From assembly GCF_051014445.1 (NCBI RefSeq), contig NC_135137.1, positions 26,165,501 to 26,229,500 on the forward strand: a DNA stretch of 64,000 bases. Direction: 5' to 3'. How positions within the stretch are numbered: position 1 is the stretch's first letter; each line of letters begins with the position of its first letter. Made by a program: the position numbers and the translations under genes. Below the pieces are notes generated by a model. The model made no database searches. It was not told the origin of the DNA and saw only the letters and a program-made list of their open reading frames with translations. Shown piece after piece: positions 24,050 to 35,814 of this stretch. The DNA is from Colletes latitarsis (lineage: Eukaryota; Arthropoda; Insecta; Hymenoptera; Colletidae).

Positions 24050-24190
24050 CTTCAGTGTTAAAGTCAATTTATAAACTGAAAACATACGCTCAACATTACA
24101 AGATGTGATTGTGGTATATTTGAATTTGCTCAAATAGCATGCTTTAATTGTTTTCGGTTCCTTAACAATCTAGCCTCATAAAATTCGTTT
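24050..24190 (-). pseudogene. hAT transposase C-terminal scrap
   Basis: This and the sister copies at about 49655-49720 and 51280-51400 encode on the minus strand a peptide best preserved in relic C: TIKACYFSKFKYATITSC followed by NVERSFSTYKL. The NVERSFS motif is the signature of the hAT C-terminal dimerisation region. The rest of the transposase is lost. Confidence 0.6.
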
Positions 24191-24686
24191 ACGTAGAACC
24201 CATCTGCCAAGAATACTTCAAAATTAGCATCTATAAACTGTTACCATTAATAATTCACGAGGTGTATAAATAGCTATGATTATCGTATACAAACGTTAAA
24301 TTAGTAGACTGAAATAGATGTTCGGAAGCCCATATAAGCATTAATTTTACGAAAAGGAATGCAATAAACATATATGGTATATGTTTTTATACAAAATTTG
24401 CAAAACATATGCCATATGCAAAATATGCAAAATAAAAAATATATTTTTAAGGATCTCTAGTGATGAAACAAACTTCTGTTTAGGTTTCACTCTTTTATCT
24501 ATTTCCTAGAAACATATGCATTTGCATAAACATCCGCAGTCTAATGATCACCTTAGTCACTATACACTCGACCTGACCTCATAATCTCTTATAAATTCAG
24601 TTTATAATATAGGTTTATTATAATAAAACTAAATGTTTATTACCATACAAAGATTTTGAGTATCCAGTAATATAATTTAATATATT

Positions 24687-24850
24687 GTAAGGATTGTCGA
24701 GGACGGTCAGAGGCGTATGGTCGGATTCAAACACGTGGACAATAAACGTAATTATATAAACTATCTTATTTAATATTTACTAATACTATTTCACATAAAG
24801 AACATAAAAAGGGCATGAAACGTAAATGTAAAAAACCATAAATTTAAAAC
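24687..24850 (-). repeat. LTR-like dispersed repeat, copy 2
   Basis: Sister of 12102-12260. On the minus strand it ends ACAATCCTTACA, with a candidate LTR terminus. The region from 24850 to 25140 continues without recognisable retrotransposon genes. Confidence 0.5.
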
Positions 24851-25185
24851 TGTAACTGCTCTCGACTAGCGTTCGATGCAGAGTATTGCAAAGTGAGTTT
24901 CTGCAGTCAAAGTCGAACCTTCCCTAATCCTATCTTTATAATGATCTAAACAAACGCACGGTACAAGGATTGGAGTTTATGATGTGGACGTGACTTCTCC
25001 GCTATTTTTGTGATTAGGAGTTTTTTTCGCATTTCCAGCGAGCAATTGCTTTATGGTTATTATTAGTAAAGGAATTTTTAAACTTCTTGATAGAAAAAAT
25101 CGAGGTTAGGTTAAAGATAGCGATAGGGCAAATGGATTAGAACTCCAGTTATCAAAATACCGATTGACGAAATATTTATTAATGG
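24851..25185. other. No recognised feature
   Basis: Sequence with slightly higher GC than its surroundings; could be the remainder of the LTR whose end lies at 24687. Confidence 0.3.
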
Positions 25186-25228
25186 AACATTTGATTATTC
25201 AAACAGTGTCGTTGAATAATCAAATGTT
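25186..25228. repeat. Perfect 17-bp hairpin
   Basis: AACATTTGATTATTCAA and its exact inverse are separated by the 9-base loop ACAGTGTCG. It sits about 200 bp upstream of the pogo-type remnant and may be part of that element's subterminal region. Confidence 0.6.
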
Positions 25229-25404
25229 AAACAATGGTAGAGATATACGTCTAACATATTTATATTACTACATGTTTACATGCTTTCTCTATGTATATCA
25301 TCAACGAACAAATTCAAGTTCTTGTCATACACGAGTTTCCAAATTATTATTTAGCATTTATATACCACACTTTGTTAGTAAAGTTTGTTTTGTCTATGTT
25401 GAAA

Positions 25405-25641
25405 CGTCAGTGAAATGGAAACGTGTTGTGTTATTATTAGAAATTGGAAAACGGTGAAATTGTCACTGGATTAGCTGATGAATATGATATTTATAAATCA
25501 ACTATTTGTGGTAAAACAAAAAAGCAAAAACGTGACAATAGAGACATTGCTGAAAGTTCATCAAGTATGAAAATTCAAAAGGTGATGAGATATGCTGATA
25601 ATAAACTTATAGACGTAACTGTGTTTAAATGGTACTGTTAA
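25405..25641 (+). pseudogene. Pogo/CENP-B-type transposase N-terminal fragment
   Basis: The frames read VKWKRVVLLLE, then after a frameshift LENGEIVTGLADEYDIYKST and ICGKTKKQKR, then SSSSMKIQKVMRYADN and FKWYC before a stop. The order (Lys/Arg-rich start, LENGExVTxLADEYxIxKSTIC, then a linker) matches the first helix-turn-helix of pogo/Tigger transposases and of host CENP-B or jerky-like proteins. It breaks off before the second DNA-binding domain and has no catalytic core, so a transposon remnant is favoured over a host gene. Confidence 0.65.
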
Positions 25642-26473
25642 AAAGACGAAATAAAGAGTCTCTATATATTAAATATCTCAAAAACAATAAGTTTAAAAAC
25701 AAACATACATTAGTTATTTTATACTCAAAATACGCCAATGTATCGAAATCGAGCATATCAAATTGGACATTCAATTAAAAAAACAAAGTTAATTTATATC
25801 TCTTCTACGCTTTCACTTACAAGAATACCATATATGTATACCATATTATGTACTTTCTTAAATCCTACAACTTCTGTAAGTAACATTTTCTTGTATTGTT
25901 TATACTAAACAATTACTTTATTTCCAAGTATATTTAGCTGTGTATTATATATAAATATAAAGGAAAAGATAGTGTAATTTAGATTAATTAAACGCATGTT
26001 TTACTATTTTACTGAACAAACTACGATATTATTTTCTGACCACAACCATCTCTATATTGCACACTTTGGCCATACCAGACGATTTTCGGAAAGCGAATTA
26101 ATCTCGTTGTGACCAACGCGGAATCATAGCGAGGGTCGAACGTTCCAGAAACGTCACGAATGTTCAAGACAAAACCCCTTCGTGGCTTTTTGCCTGCCAC
26201 GGTGCGCCGCGGCAAATTTAATCACGTAGTCGCATCGTTTGTTTCGACATTCCACATTTCCTCTTTCTCTTTCATACATTAACAAATATAATCACGTAGA
26301 TTTCAATAGTTTGAAATTTTTTTTTATTTTCCCATTAAATTTACAATCTGCCTACAAGCAATAAGTAAATTGATTAACTGGTGATTAATAATAACACGTT
26401 GATGTTCGTTCAGTTATTTGCACCAATTATACCAGTCACTCCACTTGGATCCTGTGTAATGATTTGAACTTAT
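25642..26473. other. No gene; GC-rich island at 26030-26260
   Basis: The island at 26030-26260 contains CpGs and a 64-codon open frame on the minus strand that lacks an ATG near its start. It stands out from the A/T-rich context and could be a conserved regulatory or exon segment, but nothing identifies it. Confidence 0.3.
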
Positions 26474-26826
26474 TTAGGTGAATCTGCCAAAGCCCAGTGA
26501 CTTGTTGCGTTTTATTTTTCTCTTGTCGGTTCTTTCGTCTAATAAATTTGTTGCTAGTCGATTTAAACAACAGCCTAGTGTATTTGAATATTTACAGCTA
26601 AAATTAGCTAATTCAGACTTCACTGTTGGAATTTTCAAGTCCTCTCTTATTATTTCGTCCGTGACGAACCATGAAGCATTTACTATTGTTCTTAAAACTT
26701 TAGATTGACATCTTTCTAGAATTTCTATATTGGAATTCGAAGTTGAACCCCACAATTGTATCCCGTATGTCAGTTTGAAACAATCAAGATATTTAAGTGG
26801 ATAGAGTTTGTAAGGCACAGTGTATA
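26474..26826 (-). pseudogene. Jockey-type LINE, reverse-transcriptase protein C-terminus
   Basis: The minus-strand frame reads YKLYPLKYLDCFKLTYGIQL, WGSTSNSNIEILERCQSKVL, RTIVNASWFVTDEIIREDLK and IPTVKSELANF before ending near RKIKRNKSLGFGRF. The LTYGIQLWG, NIEILERxQxKVLRxIVNAxW and IxxDLKIPTV blocks are characteristic of the C-terminal region of jockey-clade ORF2 proteins. The polymerase part is absent because a MITE (26827-27357) lies exactly at the 5' edge. The first eight codons of the nominal ORF belong to that MITE end. Confidence 0.85.
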
Positions 26827-27357
26827 CAGGGTGTTCGGCCACCCCTGGGAAAAATTTTAATGGGGGATTCTAGAGACCAAAATAAGACGAAAATCAAGAA
26901 TATCAATTTGTTGATGGAGGTTTCGTTAAAAAGTTATTAATGTTTAAAGTTCTGCCCGTACTGAATTTTTTTCTCGAAAATGCGCAAGATTTCGGGGGTT
27001 TGTTTATTCACCAAAAATAATTGTAATTGACCCCCGTAACCGACAATAATTTTTCCAAAAGAATTTGAAATTTTTTTTTTCGTCGAAAAATTTAGACACC
27101 TAATTAGATTTTCGGTAAGGAATTTTTTTCTCGAAAGTGCATAGGATTTCAGGGGTATATGTAATGACAAAAAATGATTGTAATTGACCCCCTCAATCGA
27201 AAATAATTTTTCCAGAACGATTTGAAATTTTTGAATTTAATTGTTAATAACTTTTTAAAGAAGCCTCCATCAACAAATTGGTATTCTTGATTTTCGTCTT
27301 ATTTTGGCCTCTAGAATCCCTCGTTAAAATTTTTCCCAGGGGTGGCCGAACACCCTG
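26827..27357. mobile_element. CAGGGTG-MITE copy 3 (531 bp)
   Basis: Complete arms with TA flanks (26825-26826, 27358-27359). It abuts the jockey fragment; no LINE sequence was recognised on its other side, so it either inserted at the LINE's truncated 5' junction or one flank was later deleted. Confidence 0.85.
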
Positions 27358-27359
27358 TA

Positions 27360-27806
27360 TATGTAAGAGATGTAAAAACAAATAAAAAGAAACTGCAGAG
27401 TCCAACTTAATGTAACGGCAACGAAGGAAATAAATAATCTTTGTCCACACGACAGACGACCCATCTAGACATGTTTCGGCCATAGTTCCTCTGCTGAGTC
27501 TTCGCGATCTTGCGTATAGCACCCGTTGTTCACCTATATGATTGGTTGAGTTTACACAAGTTGGCGCCGTGTTTAAGAAAAGTGTTTTCTCACGTAGCGA
27601 TGTAAGTTATGCCCTTCCGCGAGGACCGTTTCCTCTCCTGTTAATCATGGTTGAACTTGTTGCGCACGCGAGAACTGTTTCCTCTGCCACCGAGGTGTAC
27701 ACAAGCAAGGTAAAGTTGAATTAATTTAGGTTGACGTGCCACGGCAGGTAGGCAGTTGTAGCGGCGACGCGACTACTTAGCGATGAATCTTATTGGGAGT
27801 ACTTAA
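27360..27806. other. GC-richer stretch without recognised gene
   Basis: Contains a 60-codon plus-strand open frame (27542-27724) with no recognised family. It adjoins a candidate LTR and may belong to the same retrotransposon remnant. Confidence 0.25.
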
Positions 27807-28455
27807 TGTTACGAAATCACACATACCTTGAAAAATATTAAATACACACATACCAAAGAAAATTGAAATAGAAGATGAATGCGTGGCCTGAAGTAATTAT
27901 TTGAATAAGAAAATCTAACCTGAACTGAATCCATTATATTAATTACTAGATAGAATAGTTAGATTTATGCAAGGTTTGGGTCAGATTTTATTTTATTATT
28001 TACTTAAATCGAGTTTCTAAGCACATTTGTTATACGCATCCATTGCCGATCGCTTCGATGTATCTATAGAAACAATAAATAATCGGCGATTCAACGCTTA
28101 CACACACGTTGCCACAGTCACGTACCCATAGACAGAATTCATTGTAGTAGCAGCAATCTTTTTGATGAAAAATCTCGGAAACTAAGGACAAGCAGCGGTT
28201 ATATGTATAGAGAAAAGATCTTCGTAACAGTGACCTTGACAACATACTTCAAGGTCATCGAAATTGGTGAGGAATCGCTAAAGTAAATAATTACCGATTT
28301 TTCGCATATTTACCGAAACCAGCTACAACCTAGTGAGAATCACGTATGAAAAGCTAGGCGACCGATATAAGGGCTAATAAAAACTTAATACCCATATTCC
28401 ATACTCACTCCCCCACTCGCAGGCCACAGGCGTTATACGGCCCTGGTTCGTAACA
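27807..28455. mobile_element. Candidate LTR, 649 bp
   Basis: Starts TGTTACGAA and ends TTCGTAACA, a 9-bp inverted terminal match with the TG...CA form of an LTR. AATAAA motifs occur inside. The flanks (CTTAA and TGGCC) do not match, so there is no visible target duplication. The sequence after the right end does not read as a clear primer-binding site. It may be a rearranged solo LTR. Confidence 0.4.
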
Positions 28456-28494
28456 TGGCCAATGACATTGCTTTTAAGATAATCACGTTTATTA

Positions 28495-29088
28495 TGTGGC
28501 GCTGCTTCGCTGCAGTGTGTAAAAATTTTAATGGAGGATTCTAGAGGCTAAAATAAGACGAAAATCAAGAATACCAATTTGTTGATGGAAGCTTCGTTAA
28601 AAAGTTATTAACAATTAAATTAAAAAATTTCAAATTGTTCTGGAAAAATTATTTTCGGTTGTGGGGGTCAATTACAATTATTTTTGGTGAATACACATAC
28701 CTCCGAAATCCTATCCATTTTCGAGAAAAAAAATGGAGTAGGTGCTGAAATTTTTCGACGAAAAAAAAATTTTTCCAATCGTTCTAAAAAAATTATTTTC
28801 GGTTGCAGTGGTCAATTACAATCATTTTTGGTCATTACACATACCCTCGAAATCTTGCGCATTTTCGAGAAAAAAATTCAGTACTGTCGGAACTTTAAAC
28901 GTTAATAACTTTGTAACAAAGCCTTCATCAACAAATTGATATTCTTAATTTTCGTTTTATTTTGGTCTCTAGAATTCCCCATTAAAATTTTTCCCGGTGA
29001 CTGAACACCCTGTATAGCAAGTGAGGGGTCGGTCGAGCGCTTGTGAGAGCGCGACCCCTCTGGTGACGAGCATGGGAGGCAATACCAC
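28495..29088. mobile_element. Short TG-ended repeat, copy b, split by a MITE
   Basis: The left end TGTGGCGCTGCTTCGCTGC is at 28495 and the right part, from TAGCAAGTGAGGGGTCGG to AATACCAC, at 29013-29088. Flanks TATTA and AATTA are a 5-bp duplication with one mismatch. The interior between the first 25 bases and TAGCAA has been replaced by the MITE at 28521-29012. Confidence 0.65.
28521..29012. mobile_element. CAGGGTG-MITE copy 4 (492 bp, left end lost)
   Basis: The right arm is complete and ends at TA-GCAA of the host repeat. The left arm lacks its outer 25 or so bases, together with about 40 bases of the host repeat, so a small deletion removed the junction. Confidence 0.75.
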
Positions 29089-29093
29089 AATTA

Positions 29094-30232
29094 CATATCA
29101 GTTTTTTTCTTTGTCATATCCCCAGAAGTAATTAAAAAAAAATCGACACGTCAATCGATAGAGATATGTGTACAAAATTTCATTACATTCAGTTGGATGA
29201 ATTGAGTTTCCTGTGCACCAGCGTACCGTGCACACCGTTACGTGGTTCGGAATAACGCTATTTTCTCTGTTATAAATAAATATAGACATTTAAAAAAAAT
29301 TGTTTCCAAAAATTCGAGAAACTATTTATACATGTTGCCCAGATAATTTCGACTGAAAGTACACATTTTCTGTAAAAAATTTGTAAAAATACCGCTCGTT
29401 TTGGGCCCATCAAGGTGGAGTGACCTCTTACGTAAAATAGATCGCGTTACGATCATTAATAATTCATTAATCGTCAGTTTTAAATATTAGTATTAGCTAA
29501 AAATGCAAATAAGACAGCTGATGATTGTACAACATTTAGTTGATGATATCTACTTTCAATAAATATCAATGAAAGAGTGTAATTCATTGTTTACGAAATG
29601 ATTAGCAGACTACAATTGAACAACTAGAACGTGATATTTTGCATATAAATATCTCTAGCTCTATAATATGTCTGTGTATTTTTGAAAAGTATTTGCATCA
29701 TACGTAAGTTAAGACAATGCACGTAAAATAATTACAAATATTCCCCAAAATTAAAAAAAAGTATCGAAACTGTGATTACAGATCTCAAAGAATCCAATTA
29801 GAATGCAAAAGATCAAGTTTAAATGCATTTTTCTTGTTTATTAAACAAAATTATGCAAAATTTTCTTAACAATATATTTAGCAAAATATTTGGTTCATTG
29901 GATATTAGAAACTAATAATATGAAAATACAACTTTTATAATTCGTGATTTTCTGCATCTTTTAACAACAATGCGGTATAATATTTCAGTGCAATTATGAC
30001 ACACAATCGTTAAGCAAAAGCACATGAGACCGAGAAGTTTTCCGTAAAAGGAGAGTGTAAACGTAAACGAATCCATATGTCTCTCAAACGAAAGGAGTTA
30101 ATGATGCCCGGTAAACTAAACTCAAGAGTATCAGTTACATTCGTGCACCGTCAAAAATTTGAAGCAACGTACATTAGTATAGCCTTTGATATTAAAAAGT
30201 TTATGAGAACGAAATTTTTTCTACTCAATTTG
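29094..30232. other. A+T-rich stretch without recognised gene
   Basis: No coding or repeat structure with definable ends was seen. Confidence 0.35.
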
Positions 30233-30890
30233 ATATATGATCCACATAAAATGTTACGAATTGTTTTTTAGAAACCAATGAAGACATCGATTTCATCTGT
30301 TTTCCTTTTTAGTTAAACGGTCCAGAGCTAATTCTTTCATGTAGAACAAATTTTCTGGGACTATTAAGATGAAAAATGGAGAATCCCTAAATGTAAACAA
30401 ATAAAAAGTTGTATTTATTACTATTTGAATAGGTCTTATCATATTGAGTAACATTCACCTTAATTACTATACTTTTTTGAATAGTTAAAGAGTTATGCTG
30501 AAGAATTTCTTCTGAAGAGAAACCTTGGAGAAGCGAGAAGAAGGCGAAAAAAAACAAAACAAATATAATGATTTTATTTTAGACTTTTGATAATAGCTCG
30601 TATAAGCTAATAGCTCATATAAGTAGCTTGCGAGAAAAAGTAGCGAACACTGAAATTGTCCGTTCATTTCCCTAGAAACTGTAAACAAGGGTGACATTTT
30701 AGGCAAAATTTTCTAAGAAATCATTACCTACTGATGTAGGAGTCCTTTTTCCCCTTAACAGTCATCACAAAAAAATTGTTGCATGAAAAGAGTAGACTCC
30801 TGGACCATTTCATTTTAAAATGAAAGCGTCGATATCTTCATTAGTTTCCATGAAAATTGTTTGTAACGCTTTATTTGGACCATATGAAAT
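30233..30890. mobile_element. Non-autonomous element with about 170-bp inverted arms
   Basis: Left arm motifs AACCAATGAAGACATCGA, AAACGGTCCAGAG and TTTCATGTAGAACAA recur inverted on the right as TCGATATCTTCATTAGTTTC, CTCCTGGACCATTTC and TTGTTGCATGAAA. The outer ends are worn and no target duplication is clear. The 300-bp interior has no recognised coding sequence. The layout resembles the other long-armed elements here. Confidence 0.6.
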
Positions 30891-31737
30891 AGTGATGTTG
30901 ATTCTAGCGATAGATGAAAGTCACATTGTGAAAAATGTAATAGTAGATACAATTTTCGTTTTATTCAGATTTTATCTGAGCGTTTTGTGACACTATTCTA
31001 GAAACTTATTTGGAAGATGTATTGCAGCAAGCAAGGGAACAAGGTGATACAAACGTGTACAGCTTTTTATTATTGCATCTTGTAAAAATGTCGGAATTTA
31101 TCACTGTTTACTCTATCTAGATCCATTTTTCGTAAACTTTATTTTCTCACAGCACCCCTCAATAAAGAAAAATTTTGTATACGCCTCTAGAGTTTAATAA
31201 AATTATTATTGATATATACCTGGCCATTATTGAATGTAATACGAAGAAAGGATTACTATCGATCAAAAGATCCTTGACCCCTTCGTAAATTTCTGATGCT
31301 CCAAACATTCAAGTTTTTTATTTTCTTTACTTTATTTTTTTTTCTATAATAACAAGATACTATGAGTAGCATTTTTAATTCCAATATATAATTTTCCTCT
31401 GTTACTCCTGTGTTCTGAACCCACATAAATGCGTTTACGAACTCCAGGGTTTTGAAAACCACAGTTCGAGAAACACTAGTGTATAGTATTTCTAGTTATT
31501 TCCATCGTCCGTAAAAGTATCAAAATCATAAAATTAAAACATATCAAAAATAACAGAATTTATTAAAAATAGAAAAAAGATAATAATATTTGTATAAAAC
31601 TATTGTTATTGAGAAATGCATTTTTCAATAATATTATCCTCAAAGTTTACTGTTTTTAGATAATTGAAAACTAAATTATAGCATTACAAGTAAGAGCAAT
31701 TTTTATCACGAGTTAAAAAATTATCTTTTAAAACCAA
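30891..31737. other. No recognised gene
   Basis: Possible fragment of a transposon end near 31150-31190 (GCACCCCTCAATAAAG, then TACGCCTCT), but no partner end was located. Confidence 0.25.
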
Positions 31738-32104
31738 CATTAAGATATATGTTTTTGGCAAAACTGAAACGCATCAATTTATGCAAAAAGTGTATAGTGG
31801 TAATTGTTTATCTCGTACACAAATTTACAACTGGTACAAACGATTTAAAACAGGTCCAAGCGACATTAATAACAAATGCTTGGATCGTCAGAAAACGTGA
31901 ATTCCTCATTAAAAAATGCTGAAAGAGCGCTAAAAAAACATCAACATTTAAAGATTCAACGGTATGATTATTATAAAACGAGTTAAGATTATCAAAAGAC
32001 ACAATTTATCGCATTTTAACTCAACATTTAAAATTTCGCAAAATTCATGAATTTCACATTCATTTACAGATGACCAAAACCTGAATCGAGTTAATTACTA
32101 CGAT
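31738..32104 (+). pseudogene. Mariner transposase N-terminal relic
   Basis: The plus-strand frames give FGKTETHQFMQKVYSGNCLS, RTQIYNWYKRFKTGPSDINN, then LRLSKDTIYRILTQHLKFRK and IPHSFTDDQNLNRV, i.e. the two helix-turn-helix subdomains of a mariner-type transposase (including the SRTQIYxWYKRFK recognition helix) followed by the linker before the catalytic core. Stops and frameshifts occur throughout. No catalytic part was recognised downstream. Confidence 0.75.
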
Positions 32105-32790
32105 TGTCACTAATAATGAAATAAAAAAAAAATCGTTATGACAATATTCTTCTCAGAAGTCTTTTAATATTAGAATATAAAACTGTCATTGTGTGTGTTA
32201 GTTCATAATATATTTCTAATAAATTAAACCATTTTTCCTAAAAGTGGTCTGTGTTTTATTATTTTTACAAAATTTGATTATCTTGCCGTCTACTTCAAAA
32301 TTCAAACGTTTCTGTATCAGAGCGAGCTAAGCCTTCTCAAATCAGAATCTCCTTATCAATTCGACAGACTTAAGGAATAAGAACATTTGCAATTGCAATT
32401 AAGCTCCAGAAGGATTAACATCCAGCCTGTCGAAGATTTAATCAGCCAAGCTGTAATGAATGCTTAATCGAAAGAAAGCATGAAACAATAGCCCTCTGAA
32501 TTCTTGAGTTCCAATCGTCTCAGGCTGTTCGTCTATCTTGCTCATTCTCATCTACTCTGCTCCGAGTAAGGCTACGTCCTAATTACATGTCGTATAGCGA
32601 CAAATTCGACCGACTGATCAACACGACAAAAAACAAACAAGGATTAATCTATGATCGTGTCCAGATTGCCAAGTGGTTTGTTGATTGTAAAATGAATAAT
32701 TTTTCGGAAATACTTCAAGTATAGAAAAGATTAACCAGTTAACTGTTTCGACCTCTTTGGAAAATGCGTATCTAAATTGCGTCGCACAAA
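32105..32790. other. No recognised gene
   Basis: Mixed-composition sequence; may include the non-coding 3' remainder of the mariner relic up to about 32260. Confidence 0.3.
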
Positions 32791-33271
32791 TTTAGCGACG
32801 CCGAGTATACTCGTCAAACACAGGGTATGTGTAATATGAAATTAGGTTGTAATAAAATGACTTTTATTTTTTTATTTCATTACTTATATTTATTTATTTA
32901 CTTAAATTAACATAAATATTTTGCATATGAACGAAAAAAAACATGAAAAATCAATTTCTTACTTTAATTTGCTGTTAGAGAATAACATTCAGCAAAGCAT
33001 GGTACAATGCATAATGGAACTTCGCAAGTTGAACACTAATTGTATATGAATTCGTAATTGCTTCTGTGATGACTAATAAAAGACAACGATACATTTACGA
33101 AAAATAATTCATACTATATGCGATTTTTTTTACATTAATTATTTATAAACTTTTATTTGTTCCTTTTATTCCGACAGGCCTCAAAATATTTCAAACATCT
33201 TGAAGTTTATGAATATATTTTAGTTTTCATTGAAATTGCAATTTAAACTGCAAATTGTCACTACTTATTAT

Positions 33272-33381
33272 TGATGACGAATATACTCGTCATAACACGA
33301 AATTTTACACTTTTTTCATGACAAGTACACTCGTCATAATACACAATTTTACATTTTTTTCATGACGAGTATGCTTGTCAG
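33272..33381. repeat. Three tandem copies of a GACGAGTATACTCGTC-type palindrome
   Basis: Units of about 45 bp each begin with a short palindrome (ATGACGAATATACTCGTCAT, ATGACAAGTACACTCGTCAT, ATGACGAGTATGCTTGTCAG), separated by an ACACxAAATTTTACA spacer and TTTTTTC. A further half-site, GCCGAGTATACTCGTC, lies at 32799-32816. Function unknown. Confidence 0.65.
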
Positions 33382-33599
33382 AAACAGTTAACTGATTTAC
33401 TTTAATAATATTATGAAATAAATGAATGCTAAATTATAAAAATATTAGTGGATACAGAGTAGTAGGAAAAGGTGGCTAAAATACTCGAAAAAAGTAGTAA
33501 GTTATTTAAATTTGTTTACTTATTTGACATCTGAAGAATTTAAAAAATATGTTTAGTTTTCAGTCATATGAGAGTTGTTTTTTTCACTTCTAGAATTTG

Positions 33600-33960
33600 A
33601 CAATGCATTTTGACGACTATCGATCGGTTGGATGAACAAACGGTTTTGTCGCTATACAACACTAATTAGGACGCAGCGTAATGCGTACAAAATACACGCA
33701 CGTGTGTTTTTGTATTTTTCGTTCAGTTGCTGGCGTTCCCGGTTGTCTGCGTTTGGCCAGACTCCAGGAAGTCATCGTTCGGGTTATCGGTACGTGTGTG
33801 ATTTACACACGTCCTTCGTCATCCGGCGTGCCAGCCTATATCCACGGCACCTGGCCATTCGCGTGACGATTTATCAAACTAACGATCCAGACGGCAGTTC
33901 GTGACTGCGTTCTAAGAGAGCATTAGCGACTGGCAAAATGAAGTGAACATTGTCGGTTTA
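33600..33960. other. CpG-containing GC-richer block
   Basis: Two overlapping plus-strand open frames (33632-33904 and 33681-33866) cover it, but neither shows a recognised family. It may be a regulatory island or unannotated exon. Confidence 0.25.
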
Positions 33961-34191
33961 TCGAAACGTTCCATGGATTTATTTGAATTTCATTACATCA
34001 AGAAAATTATTTAAGTTTATTTCAGCTCCTATTCTTGAGTATTGAATATTTGATTAGAACAACAGATTACGCAACCTATTGATAGCAATGATTTGTTTTT
34101 GTATCATCAAGAAACTTTATAATTAAATATAGTAAATTTATACATAGATGCCTTTTTGATAAAATTCATCAATCCAAACATAACTTATTAT

Positions 34192-34381
34192 TAGACTGCG
34201 GATCTTTATGCAAATTCATGTTTTTATCGATAGAATTACTGAAATGGGAGCATTGTAGAGGATTGTAATATAATAATTCGTATCTTACTTTAAGTATTCT
34301 TTATATTTTTGTATATAAAGTGCATTCTGTAGTTTTTTGAAAATTAAAATTTCCCATAAGTGCATAAATATCTGCAGTCTA
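34192..34381. mobile_element. hAT MITE, 190 bp (family of relics A-C)
   Basis: Left end TAGACTGCGGATCTTTATGC and right end in reverse complement TAGACTGCAGATATTTATGC, flanked by CTTATTAT (34184-34191) and GTTATTAT (34382-34389), an 8-bp duplication with one mismatch. The ends are shared with the larger relic at 23386-24543, so this is its internally deleted derivative. Confidence 0.85.
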
Positions 34382-34777
34382 GTTATTATGTTAATATTTC
34401 GTGTGTTTTGTTTCAATCGCGTTACGTCAGGAAAAACTGCTATAGCTTTTAAAATAAATAACATTTTTCAAGGAAATTTTAAGAAACGACTTTTCCTTCA
34501 TTTGAAGGATTTTTATCCAAATATTAGAAATAAGATTTCTACAATTTAACACGTTTACTGCCAGGTCAAAACATTATAATATTCCGCAAAAGTAAAATTT
34601 TGATTTTAAAACATTGTAAGCTACATAAGCTAACATTTGTTTCAACACTTATTTTTGTAACCTTGTTAAAATTCACAAATTTTATCGAAATTTATTTGCC
34701 CCAACGTCTTAATTAATTCTACGAGAATTAATTTTTCTAGTATCATAATGGTAAATCTTGTCACCCATATATATATA

Positions 34778-35814
34778 TAGGGTGTTCGGTCACCCCTGGG
34801 AAAAATTTTAATGGAGGATTCTAGAGGCCAAAATAAGATGAAAATCAAGAATACCAATTTGTTGATGGAGGCTTCGTTAAAAAGTTATTAACAATTAAAT
34901 TCAAAAATTTCAAATCGTTCTGGAAAAATTATTTTCGGTTGCGAGGGTCAATTACAATCATTTTTGGTGAATACACATACTTCTGAAATCCTACCCATTT
35001 TCGAGAAAAAAATTCGAGTAAGTGCTGAAAGTTTTGGGTGAAAAAAAAGACTTTCGAATCGTCTTGGAAAAATTATTTTTAGTTGCAGGGGTCAATTGCA
35101 AGCATTTTTGGTCAACAGACATACCCCCGAAATCCTACTCAGTTTCGAGAAAAAAATTCCTTACCGAAAATCTAATTTCTGGCCAGAAATGTCTGCCCGA
35201 TTTTTCATGCGAATCTTTAAAATGTCATAACTTCTGAACGGATTGGACGATTTTAATGTTTAAAAAAGCAAACTACGCGTATTTTGGTGGAGAATATGTA
35301 CAAATTGCAAAAATATTCGAAAAGTTGGTCCTTGACCCCGCAAAATGAGAAAAACCCCATAAAAATGGTCCAATATTCAAACAGCTATAACTCCTACAAT
35401 TGTGAATATATTTCAATGAAACTTTTTTCTGAAGTAGAGTTTATAGGTACCTACAAAAAAGTATTAGACAATTTTTCTGTAGTGCGTCAAAGAAAATTAC
35501 TAAAAATGAAAAAGTAATTTGTAAGAAAAATCGACAGGTAGGTGCTTAAATTTTTCGACGAAAAAAAAATTTTTAGTAAATTCTAAAAAAATTATTTTCG
35601 TTTGCGGGGGTCAATTACAATTATTTTTGGTGAATAGATATACCCCCGAAATCTTGTGCATTTTCGAGAAAAAAATTCAGTACGGTCGGAATTTTAAACG
35701 TTAATAACTGTTTAACAAAGCCTTCATCGACAAATTGGTATTTTTGATTTTCGTTTTATTTTGGCCTCTAGAATCCCCCATTAAAATTTTTCCCAGGGGT
35801 GACCGAATACCCTG
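34778..35814. mobile_element. CAGGGTG-MITE copy 5 (1037 bp, long form)
   Basis: Both arms are present; the first base is T in place of C. Between the usual modules lies a central expansion (about 35190-35530) containing CATAACTTCTGAACGGATTG and CTATAACTCCTACAATTGTG, also found in the copies at 53.3 and 56.8 kb. TA flanks both ends. Confidence 0.85.

Larger units (their letters stand above)
23386..24543. mobile_element. hAT relic A, with nested insertions
   Basis: Left end TAGACTGCGGATGTTAATG, right end in reverse complement TAGACTGCGGATGTTTATGC. Flanking octamers ATGATGAC (23378-23385) and ATGATCAC (24544-24551) are an 8-bp duplication with one mismatch. The interior keeps a transposase C-terminal scrap on the minus strand. 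Comparison with relic C (51048 onward) shows two nested insertions: the short repeat at 23562-23784 and a further segment of about 210 bp near 23844-24052. Confidence 0.8.

Noticed and set aside
26800..26842. N-terminal residues MAEHPVYT of the jockey fragment ORF
   Set aside because: They are encoded by the end of the neighbouring MITE and are not part of the LINE protein.
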